Positions 1-5,401 of a stretch of DNA of 6,930 nucleotides are shown here, piece by piece. Under the pieces are notes generated by a model, which did not search any database, had not been told where the DNA came from, and saw nothing but the letters and a program-made list of their open reading frames with translations. The position numbers and the translations under genes were made by a program. Each line of letters begins with the position of its first letter. The first letter of the stretch is position 1. Source of the DNA: Streptosporangiaceae bacterium. Its GTDB lineage: Bacteria > Actinomycetota > Actinomycetes > Streptosporangiales > Streptosporangiaceae. The stretch lies in assembly GCA_030041195.1 (NCBI GenBank), contig JASHOI010000591.1:1-6930 (forward strand), read 5' to 3'.

Positions 1-23
1 CAGAAACAGGGACCGAGCTGTAC

Positions 24-30
24 GAGGGGG
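24..30 (+). promoter_or_regulatory. Ribosome binding site of the HtrA-like protease gene
   Basis: The purine run GAGGGGG ends 8 nt before the ATG at 39. This is good Shine-Dalgarno spacing and supports that ATG as the start. The 38 bases ahead of the gene are too few to show a promoter. Confidence 0.7.
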
Positions 31-38
31 CCGTACCC

Positions 39-1700
39 ATGAGCAGCACCTACGATCGGCCGGTCCCGGGCGAACCAGCGCAGCAGCCACCGTATTCGCC
101 CGGGGCGGGCGCTGACGACCCGTACCGTGGCGGCGGTGATGCTGGTTCCGGCAGCCAAGGTGCTGGCCGTGCTTACGGCGGCGCCCCGTACCGCGACAGC
201 CCTTACGGCGGCGGCCCTTACGTCGGCGGCCCGTACCGCGAACGCCCTTACGGCGGCGACTCTCACAGTGAACGCCTCTACGGGGAACGCTCGTACCGCG
301 AAGGTCCGTACCGCGAGCGCTCCGACAGCGAGGGCACGTCCGGCGGCGGACCCTACGGTGGCGGCCCTTCCGGCGGCGGACCGTACGGTGGCGGCCCTTC
401 CGGCGGCGGCCCTTCCGGCGGCGGGCCCTACGGTGGTGGACCCTACGGTGGCGGGCCCTACGGCGGCGGGCCCTACGGTGGCGGCCCTTCCGGCGGCGGA
501 CCCTACGGTGGCGGGCCCTATGGCGGCGGGCCGTACGGCGGCGGCCCCTACGGTTATGGCGGGCCAACCGGACCTGGCGGCCCGTACGGCTACGGTTATG
601 GCGGCGGGCCCCAGGGTCCGCGCAGCCCGGTCCGGCGGTTCCGCCGCGGCCTGGCGATCACCGCGGTCGCGGTGGCCGCGGGCCTAGGCACGTTCTTTGT
701 GCTTGGCGGGGCGGGCAGCACCGGAAGCGGGACGACGATGACCACGTCGCAGATCGAAGCGCAGGTCGACCCCGCCCTGGTCGACGTGGCCGCCACGCTC
801 GGCTACCAGCAGGCCGAGTCCTTCGGCACCGGGCTGGTGCTGACATCGTCGGGCGAGATCCTGACCAACAACCACGTGATCGAGGGCGCCACCTCGATCA
901 AGGTCACCGATATCGGCAACGGGCAGACGTATTCGGCCAGGGTCGTCGGCTACAACCAGACCAAGGACATCGCGGTCCTGCAGCTGCAGGGAGCATCCGG
1001 GCTGAAGACCGTGAAGCTGGGCAACTCCGACACCGCGGCGGTCGGCCAGCGCGTGGTTGCGCTCGGCAACGCGGGTGGCAAGGGTGGCACCCCGGCGGTC
1101 GCCACCGGCCAGATCATCGGCCTCAACGCCTCGATCACCGCCTCGGACGAGGGCTCCGGCACGACCGAGCAGCTGACCGGCCTGATCAACCACAACGCAC
1201 CGATCCAGCCGGGTGACTCGGGCGGCCCGCTGGTCAACACCGCCGGTCAGGTGATCGGCATCGACACCGCGGCGTCCAACACGATGCAGTTCCAGTCCTC
1301 GCAGTCCCAGACTGACGCGTTCGCGATCCCGATCAACGAGGCGCTCTCGATCGGCAACCAGATCAATGCGGGCGACGGCTCGTCCACCGTGCACATCGGC
1401 GACACCGGCTTCCTCGGCGTCGAGGTCGAATCGGCTAGCAACGCGGCCCAGCAGGGTGTCCAGCCCGGCTCGGGGGCGGCGGTCCAGGATGTGCTCCAGG
1501 GAACGCCGGCCGCCAGCGCGGGCATCTCAGCGGGTGACGTGATCACCTCGGTTGACAGCCACTCGGTCTCCTCGCCGTCCACGCTGCAGAAGGCGCTGGA
1601 GGAGCACCACCCGGGCGACAAGGTCACGATCGGCTGGACCAACGAGGCAGGCCAGACCCAGTCCGCCTCGGTGACCCTGGCAAACGGCCCAGCTGCGTAA
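39..1700 (+). CDS. Membrane-anchored HtrA/DegP-like serine protease with PDZ domain and pentapeptide-repeat N-terminus
   Basis: Predicted trypsin-like (family S1C) protease acting outside the membrane in protein quality control or regulated proteolysis. Seen in the 553 residues: a tyrosine/glycine/proline-rich, presumably cytosolic tail (about 1-198) with 26 pentapeptides at 45-174; a basic RRFRR patch (199-203); one hydrophobic helix (about 204-224), giving an N-in, C-out topology; a protease domain (about 240-445) with His279 in TNNHV, Asp310 in KDIAVL and Ser394 in GDSGGP, so the triad is complete; and one C-terminal PDZ domain (about 455-548) opening with GFLGV at 457-461. The architecture matches actinobacterial HtrA proteins such as mycobacterial PepD, but the tail is unusually long. 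A glutamine/serine-rich loop (416-425) precedes the last strands of the protease domain. The ATG at 39 has a well-placed ribosome binding site. The stop codon lies 5 bp from that of the convergent hydrolase gene. Family assignment is firm; substrates are unknown, and no regulator gene is visible beside it. Confidence 0.95.
   Translation: MSSTYDRPVPGEPAQQPPYSPGAGADDPYRGGGDAGSGSQGAGRAYGGAPYRDSPYGGGPYVGGPYRERPYGGDSHSERLYGERSYREGPYRERSDSEGTSGGGPYGGGPSGGGPYGGGPSGGGPSGGGPYGGGPYGGGPYGGGPYGGGPSGGGPYGGGPYGGGPYGGGPYGYGGPTGPGGPYGYGYGGGPQGPRSPVRRFRRGLAITAVAVAAGLGTFFVLGGAGSTGSGTTMTTSQIEAQVDPALVDVAATLGYQQAESFGTGLVLTSSGEILTNNHVIEGATSIKVTDIGNGQTYSARVVGYNQTKDIAVLQLQGASGLKTVKLGNSDTAAVGQRVVALGNAGGKGGTPAVATGQIIGLNASITASDEGSGTTEQLTGLINHNAPIQPGDSGGPLVNTAGQVIGIDTAASNTMQFQSSQSQTDAFAIPINEALSIGNQINAGDGSSTVHIGDTGFLGVEVESASNAAQQGVQPGSGAAVQDVLQGTPAASAGISAGDVITSVDSHSVSSPSTLQKALEEHHPGDKVTIGWTNEAGQTQSASVTLANGPAA
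171..560 (+). repeat. In-frame 15-bp coding tandem repeat (26 pentapeptide units)
   Basis: Residues 45-174 of the HtrA-like protease read in one unbroken pentapeptide register. The first units (171-338) are degenerate and charged, for example PYRDS, PYRER and LYGER. The block at 339-548 is 14 nearly identical (Y/S)GGGP units. Tyr and Ser units differ by one base (TAC or TCC). Part of the block shows a higher-order 30-bp unit: 339-368 and 369-398 differ at a single base, and 489-518 is a close third copy. Because 15 is a multiple of 3, unit gain or loss keeps the reading frame. The pattern suggests an old diverged array with recent local amplification at its 3' end. Confidence 0.9.
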
Positions 1701-1705
1701 CCGGC

Positions 1706-2929
1706 CTAGCCCCCGATCTGGCCGTCTTGCAGGGCATTGCTGATCGCCAGCGCGGCCTGCGTGGTCACGCCGGCAACCGGGCTCAGCGCGGTCGGCCAGG
1801 TGGAGAACTTGGCAATCACGGTCTGCGATGGTACGTGCACGAAGATGTTCTGCCCGTTGATGCCCGAGGCCTGATAGAAGGGCAGGCCGGGATCCCTGAT
1901 CCACCAGAAGTTGCGGTAATGGGCACCGGGCGGGTACCCCGGCGACCGATCGCCGTCGGCGAACGCCTGCGCGCCGTCCGGAGCTCCCCGGATCGTGTCG
2001 GCGATCCAGTCCCCGGGCACGATGCCCCGGCCGCCGTCCAGGTAGAGCTGGCCGAACCGGGCCAGGTCGCGCAGGCACGCGCAGATGCCGCCGTCGGCCA
2101 TGGGATTTCCGTGCCCGTCGACGGTAATCTCCGCGTCGAACTCCGCGCCCATCGGCTGCCATAGTTCGCGCGCTATGAGCTCGTGCAGCCGTACCCCGCC
2201 CGCGCGCTCGATCACCCAGGCCAGCACGTCGGTGAGGATCGAGCGGTACCGGAACGGCCCGCCGTGCGGGCCGTCGTTCTGCAGCGTGGCGAAGTACGCG
2301 AGCGCATCGGCGGGCCGGGGATCCTCGTTGTCCGGCCGCCACAGGTACACCCGCTCGTAGGTCCGCACGTCGGCCTCTGGGTTGTCGTAGCTCTCGTCGA
2401 ACCGGGTGCCCGCGCGCATGTCCAGCAGGTCCTGCACGGTCGCGCCCTCGAATGAGGTGCCGCCGAGTTCCGGAACGATCTCCTCGACCGCGGCAGAGAC
2501 CCGCAGCGAGCCCAGGCCGGCCAGCACACCAGCGACCGCCGAGGTCACCGACTTGGAGACGGACATCAGCAGGTGCGGGACGCCGGGTGCCAAACCGTTG
2601 AAGTAGTGCTCGGCCACCACCCGGCCCTGGTGCAGCACCAGGAACCCGTCGGTGTACGTCTCATCGAGCATCTCGGCCACGGTTAGCTCGCGATCCCCGT
2701 CGCGGAACCGGAAGCCGAGGATGTCCCGCTCCGCGCGCGGCAGCGGAGCGGGGGTAGCCGGGCGCGCAATCCGGGCGGTCGGGATCAGTTCCCTGATGTG
2801 CTGGAAGGCCCACCGGTTGAACGGCGGGTCCTGCCAGTTCGCCAGCGTCACCAGCGACTGCGCCGGGAACGGGGGTACGCCTGCCATCAGCGCGGGGGCG
2901 TCGGATGGCGGGTGGGACGGTCCAGCCAC
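1706..2929 (-). CDS. Serine hydrolase, class C beta-lactamase fold (NylB/6-aminohexanoate-oligomer-hydrolase-like)
   Basis: A 407-residue penicillin-binding-like serine hydrolase, most likely an esterase or amidase rather than a true beta-lactamase. Seen: the SxxK motif as SVSK (Ser123 nucleophile, Lys126 general base); a conserved block around MRAGTRFDESYDNP (171-184); a Tyr-x-Ser element at Tyr228-Arg-Ser230 within FRYRSILTDVLAW; and, where beta-lactamases carry KTG, the sequence SGINGQNIFVHVP (355-367), as in the NylB group. There is no signal peptide, so the enzyme is predicted to be cytosolic, which also argues against a cell-wall role. The start is a GTG at 2929, supported by GAGGAG 8 nt upstream. 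It is transcribed alone, away from the G1 peptidase gene, and its 3' end almost touches that of the HtrA-like protease. The substrate is unknown: NylB relatives act on amide or short ester substrates, and nylon-oligomer activity should not be assumed. Fold and family are confident. Confidence 0.88.
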   Translation of the reverse strand: MAGPSHPPSDAPALMAGVPPFPAQSLVTLANWQDPPFNRWAFQHIRELIPTARIARPATPAPLPRAERDILGFRFRDGDRELTVAEMLDETYTDGFLVLHQGRVVAEHYFNGLAPGVPHLLMSVSKSVTSAVAGVLAGLGSLRVSAAVEEIVPELGGTSFEGATVQDLLDMRAGTRFDESYDNPEADVRTYERVYLWRPDNEDPRPADALAYFATLQNDGPHGGPFRYRSILTDVLAWVIERAGGVRLHELIARELWQPMGAEFDAEITVDGHGNPMADGGICACLRDLARFGQLYLDGGRGIVPGDWIADTIRGAPDGAQAFADGDRSPGYPPGAHYRNFWWIRDPGLPFYQASGINGQNIFVHVPSQTVIAKFSTWPTALSPVAGVTTQAALAISNALQDGQIGG

Positions 2930-2937
2930 GGCAAGCG

Positions 2938-2943
2938 CTCCTC
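2938..2943 (-). promoter_or_regulatory. Ribosome binding site deciding the GTG start of the serine hydrolase
   Basis: On the minus strand GAGGAG lies 8 nt before the GTG at 2929. The next in-frame ATG is residue 15 (codon 2885-2887). The well-placed site therefore favours the GTG start. Confidence 0.65.
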
Positions 2944-2964
2944 ATGCGGGGGATCGAGAAGACC

Positions 2965-2970
2965 GTTATA
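2965..2970 (-). promoter_or_regulatory. Possible -10 element for the serine hydrolase gene
   Basis: On the minus strand TATAAC lies 35 nt before the GTG start, a plausible place for a -10 box. The TTGACC at 2979-2984 looks like a -35 box but is only 8 nt from TATAAC, too close to pair with it. No hexamer at 16-18 nt resembles a -35 consensus, so this remains a weak candidate. Confidence 0.25.
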
Positions 2971-3131
2971 TCGTCACTGGTCAACCTCCGTGCCGACGAC
3001 CCGGGTCCAGGCCGACGGGGTAATCGCAGCCATTCAGTGCGAATGCCACTGCGCTGGCCAATCTGCAGCGCTTCATGAAACGCACGAATTAGCGCGTGAT
3101 ACGAGCCCGGCGAAATCGGAATCTTGAGCGC

Positions 3132-3148
3132 GATTACGTAACGTAATC
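3132..3148. promoter_or_regulatory. Perfect 17-bp palindrome, likely operator
   Basis: GATTACGTAACGTAATC consists of two perfect 8-bp arms around a single central A. It is A/T-rich inside a GC-rich genome and lies about 120 bp upstream of the G1 peptidase start and 203 bp upstream of the hydrolase start. Its size and symmetry fit a site for a dimeric regulator such as a TetR- or MarR-family protein. No regulator gene is in the window, so the binder and the controlled gene are unknown. Confidence 0.5.
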
Positions 3149-3198
3149 ACCATTCTTCAAAGCGCTGCGGTGCCATATGCCAGCTTGCTAGCCTGCTT

Positions 3199-3240
3199 TT
3201 GAAATCAGCCGAGCTCATGGCTGCATTTCGGCAGTTTCAA
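3199..3240 (+). promoter_or_regulatory. Imperfect hairpin in the probable leader of the G1 peptidase gene
   Basis: TTGAAA (3199-3204) pairs with TTTCAA (3235-3240). After a small internal loop (TCA against AG), GCCGA (3208-3212) pairs with TCGGC (3228-3232), leaving a 15-nt loop. A competing pairing, CAGCC (3206-3210) with GGCTG (3219-3223), would exclude the inner stem. The structure ends 26 nt before the ATG at 3267. It may be a 5'-UTR element or a DNA operator; the sequence does not decide between them. Confidence 0.35.
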
Positions 3241-3266
3241 TTCTTAACCCAGGGTCGGGTTCAATT

Positions 3267-4181
3267 ATGGGGGTTCGCATGCGCGTAGTGCGCTATCTGC
3301 TCATTTCGGGCTCGGCTGCGGTGGCAGCCGGGGCCCTGGTGCTCGCCACCCAGGCTGCGGTCACGACCGCCGCCGCACCGGGCCACGCGGCCGGCCAGCC
3401 GTCCGCTCAGTTCCTGGCCAGGGCGCGCGCTGCCCTGGTCAGCTACCTTTCGATCAACCAGCAGGCACCTCCGTTCAAGTCCGGTGATCCGGGTACGAAG
3501 ACGGTTAACCAGCCCGCGGCCGCGCCTGCCGACGTGCCGGCGACCGCTTCGTACAACTGGTCGGGCTACGTGGACTCCTCCACCACCCCCGGCACCTTCA
3601 CAAAGGTCAGCGGGCAATGGAAGACGCCCAGCGTGAAGTGCACCCGGGAGGACGAGCTCGCCTCGGAATGGGTCGGCCTCGACGGCGACAGCAACAGCAC
3701 AGTCGAGCAGCTCGGCACGCTCAGCTGGTGCTACCTGGGCCACGCCACGTACTTCACCTGGTGGGAGATGTTCCCGGGCAGCACCGTCGAGGTCGGCAAC
3801 GCACTCCGCCCGGGCGACCGGATCGAGGCCGGCGTGACTCGCACCGGCACCAGTTACACGCTGGCGCTGACCGACTTCACGCACCCGGCGAACAGCTTCT
3901 CGACCGTGCAGACGTGCACGACCTGCCAGAACACCAGCGCGGACTGGATCGCCGAGCGGCCCTCCTTCACGATCGGCGTCGCCCCGCTCGCCGACTACGG
4001 AAGCTGGACGCTGTCCAACGCGAGCGAGACCGCGGGCGGCACGACCGGCACGATCTCCAGCTACCCGACGTACTACAAGATCGACATGGTCGACGCCACC
4101 GACACCTACCCGCTCTCCATCACAGGGGGCCTGTCGAGCGCCGGCAAGGTGTTCACCACGCACTGGACCAACAGCTACTAG
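3267..4181 (+). CDS. Secreted G1-family (eqolisin) glutamic endopeptidase
   Basis: Predicted extracellular endopeptidase using a Gln/Glu pair; characterised relatives such as scytalidoglutamic peptidase work at acidic pH. Seen in the 304 residues: an N-terminal signal peptide (basic MRVVR, then a hydrophobic stretch to about residue 32, with small residues following); a likely propeptide (about 40-92); and a mature beta-sandwich domain opening at YNWSGYV (96-102). The block SEWVGLDGD...VEQLGT places the catalytic Gln at 148, TWWEMFPG (164-171) matches the conserved Trp segment, and DWIAERP places the catalytic Glu at 230, so both catalytic residues are present. Cys125, Cys155, Cys217 and Cys220 could form disulfides. 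The start is uncertain: the ATG at 3267 has only a distant AGGG, whereas the ATG at 3279 has GGGGG 5 nt upstream and also begins a normal signal peptide. It is a single-gene unit divergent from the hydrolase gene and followed by a strong hairpin. Family assignment is firm; substrates are not known. Confidence 0.92.
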   Translation: MGVRMRVVRYLLISGSAAVAAGALVLATQAAVTTAAAPGHAAGQPSAQFLARARAALVSYLSINQQAPPFKSGDPGTKTVNQPAAAPADVPATASYNWSGYVDSSTTPGTFTKVSGQWKTPSVKCTREDELASEWVGLDGDSNSTVEQLGTLSWCYLGHATYFTWWEMFPGSTVEVGNALRPGDRIEAGVTRTGTSYTLALTDFTHPANSFSTVQTCTTCQNTSADWIAERPSFTIGVAPLADYGSWTLSNASETAGGTTGTISSYPTYYKIDMVDATDTYPLSITGGLSSAGKVFTTHWTNSY

Positions 4182-4184
4182 ACC

Positions 4185-4231
4185 AGCCGCCGGGCCCGCG
4201 TTACCGCCGAACCGACGCGGGCCTGGCGGCT
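4185..4231 (+). terminator. Long GC-rich hairpin terminator after the G1 peptidase gene
   Basis: A 16-bp stem (4185-4200 with 4216-4231) encloses a 15-nt loop, starting 3 nt after the stop codon. The only non-Watson-Crick pair is 4192/4224, which is G-U in plus-strand RNA but C-A in minus-strand RNA, so the stem is better for the peptidase transcript. No T-tract follows, which is common among actinobacterial hairpin terminators. Confidence 0.7.
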
Positions 4232-4239
4232 CCATGGAT

Positions 4240-4257
4240 CCCGGCAGCGCCGCCGGG
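4240..4257 (-). terminator. Second hairpin between convergent genes, possible terminator of the dehydrogenase operon
   Basis: CCCGGC (4240-4245) and GCCGGG (4252-4257) form a perfect 6-bp stem with a 6-nt loop, 13 nt beyond the stop of the second dehydrogenase gene. No T-tract follows on either strand. The hairpin may stop transcripts arriving from the right, or the larger neighbouring stem may serve both directions. Confidence 0.35.
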
Positions 4258-4270
4258 CCCGGCTGGTCAG

Positions 4271-5401
4271 TCAGGGCCCGGCGGCCTCATCGATCAGGTA
4301 GCCCGCGGCTATCTCGCGGTGCTCCTCCGGGGTACCGAGCATCAGCTCGCTGGACTTGGCGCGCCGGTAGTACAGGTGCGCGTCGTGCTCCCAGGTGAAG
4401 CCGATCCCGCCGTGGATCTGGATGTTGTCGGCGGCGGCGCGGAAGTAGGTCTCGGAGCAGAACGCCTTGGCCAGGCTGGACACCAGCGGCAGCTCGCCGG
4501 ATTGCTCCTCCGCCGCCCACGCCGCGTAATAGGCGGCCGACCGCGCCGACTCGACCTCGAGCAGCAGGTCCGCGCACATGTGCTTGATCGCCTGGAAGCC
4601 GCCGATCGGCCGGCCGAACTGCATCCGGATCTTCGCGTACTCCACGCTCATGTCGAGGCACCGCTGCGCTCCCCCGACCTGCTCGGCGGCCAGCGCCACG
4701 GCCGCGAGCCGCAGCGTCCGCCGTACGACATCGCCGGCGCTGCCCTCCGCGCCGATCAGCCGGGCCGGCACCGCGTCCAGCGTCAGCGCCGCCTGCTTGC
4801 GGGTCATGTCCAGCGTCTCCAGCGGCCGGCGCGCGAGCCCGTCCGCGTCGCCGCGCACGGCGAACATGCTGGGCCCGTCCTCGGCCTGCGCCACGACCAG
4901 CAGCAGGTCCGCGGTGTGCCCGTCGAGCACGAACGACTTGCGCCCGTCCAGCAGGTAGCCGTCACCGGAGCGGCGAGCGCTGGTCCGCAGACCCGAGATC
5001 GCCCACGCGCCGTCGTCCTCGCACACCGCGAGCGTCGCGATCACCGTGCCGTCGGCGAGCGACGGCAGGAACTCCTCGGCGGCGGCCTGGTCACCGCTTG
5101 CCAGCAGCGCCTGCGCGGCGAGCACCGCGGTGGAGAAGTACGGCGCGCACAGCAGTGTCCGCCCCATCTCCTCGCACACGATCGCGAGCTCGACCGGGCC
5201 GGCCCCGGACCCGCCGTACTTCTCCGGGATCGCCAGGCCCTGCAGGCCGAGCTGCCCGGCCAGCTGCGCCCAGATCTGCGGGTCGTAACCCTCCTGCGTG
5301 GACATCAGCCTGCGCACCTCGGATGACGGGGACTTGTCCTGCAGGAAGCGGCGCAGCGTGGCTGCGAGCTCGCGCTGCTCGTCGGTGAATGTGAAGATCA
5401 T
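4271..5401 (-). CDS. Acyl-CoA dehydrogenase, non-catalytic (beta-type) subunit
   Basis: A flavin-dependent acyl-CoA dehydrogenase-family protein of 376 residues, the usual family length, predicted to be the partner subunit in a heteromeric enzyme introducing the alpha-beta double bond into an acyl-CoA. Seen: an N-terminal helical domain (1-120) with AIPEKYGGSG (57-66); a middle beta domain (about 125-220); and a C-terminal helical domain with RMQFGRPIGGFQ (259-270), which contributes to FAD binding across the subunit interface, and QIHGGIGFTWEHD (328-340). The MCAD Glu376 position in RRAKSSELMLGT is Leu355. The alternative isovaleryl-CoA dehydrogenase position falls in AAVALAAEQVGG, where the aligned residue is not glutamate. 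This subunit is therefore predicted to lack a catalytic base of its own. Its ATG overlaps the upstream TGA as ATGA, with GGGGGAG (5407-5413) 5 nt ahead, indicating translational coupling. Family certain; subunit role inferred; substrate unknown. Confidence 0.9.
   Translation of the reverse strand: MIFTFTDEQRELAATLRRFLQDKSPSSEVRRLMSTQEGYDPQIWAQLAGQLGLQGLAIPEKYGGSGAGPVELAIVCEEMGRTLLCAPYFSTAVLAAQALLASGDQAAAEEFLPSLADGTVIATLAVCEDDGAWAISGLRTSARRSGDGYLLDGRKSFVLDGHTADLLLVVAQAEDGPSMFAVRGDADGLARRPLETLDMTRKQAALTLDAVPARLIGAEGSAGDVVRRTLRLAAVALAAEQVGGAQRCLDMSVEYAKIRMQFGRPIGGFQAIKHMCADLLLEVESARSAAYYAAWAAEEQSGELPLVSSLAKAFCSETYFRAAADNIQIHGGIGFTWEHDAHLYYRRAKSSELMLGTPEEHREIAAGYLIDEAAGP

Larger units (their letters stand above)
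2930..3266. other. Divergent intergenic region with several inverted repeats
   Basis: These 337 bp separate the divergently transcribed serine hydrolase and G1 peptidase genes and must hold both promoters. From about 2950 the sequence is visibly richer in A/T than the flanking genes. Besides the palindrome and hairpin listed separately, I see CATTC/GAATG (3031-3045), GCGCTG/CAGCGC with a 9-nt spacer (3051-3071), the 8-bp palindrome TTCATGAA (3072-3079), ACGC/GCGT (3080-3097), and a 9-bp inverted pair GCAGCGCTT (3065-3073) and AAGCGCTGC (3160-3168). No credible small gene or RNA gene was found. Confidence 0.6.

Noticed and set aside
171..560. CRISPR array or mobile-element repeat
   Set aside because: The repeats are contiguous without spacers, in frame, and encode a low-complexity domain continuous with the protease.
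127..687. A 186-codon alternative frame through the repeat of the HtrA-like gene
   Set aside because: A 15-bp GC-rich unit without stops leaves other frames open for as long as the array lasts. The Ala/Thr-rich product is a by-product of the repeat, not a gene.
1527..2342. A 271-codon minus-strand frame spanning the ends of two genes
   Set aside because: It is Arg/Gly-rich, has no motifs, and overlaps the serine hydrolase in another frame on the same strand.
3217..3288. A 23-codon upstream reading frame starting in the hairpin loop and overlapping both candidate starts of the glutamic peptidase, with two TTA codons
   Set aside because: TTA codons and a leader position recall regulatory leader peptides, but there is no real ribosome binding site and the frame has the composition of non-coding A/T-rich DNA. 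Ribosome profiling would be needed to revive it.
39..4181. A three-gene proteolysis system (HtrA-like protease, serine hydrolase, glutamic peptidase)
   Set aside because: The genes lie in alternating orientations with separate transcription units, and no partner or regulator gene is present. Adjacency alone does not support a joint function.
3261..4235. A 324-codon open frame antisense to the whole glutamic peptidase gene
   Set aside because: Its product is low-complexity Gly/Arg/Val-rich without motifs, and it would begin inside the terminator hairpin. The plus-strand frame has the complete G1 signature.
3617..5326. A 569-codon open frame on the plus strand, longer than any of the genes called here
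   Set aside because: It runs out of frame through the second half of the glutamic peptidase gene, across its terminator hairpin, and antisense through the beta dehydrogenase. The product is Arg/Gly/Leu-rich with no recognisable motif. Both overlapped genes have clear family motifs, so this is a high-GC shadow.
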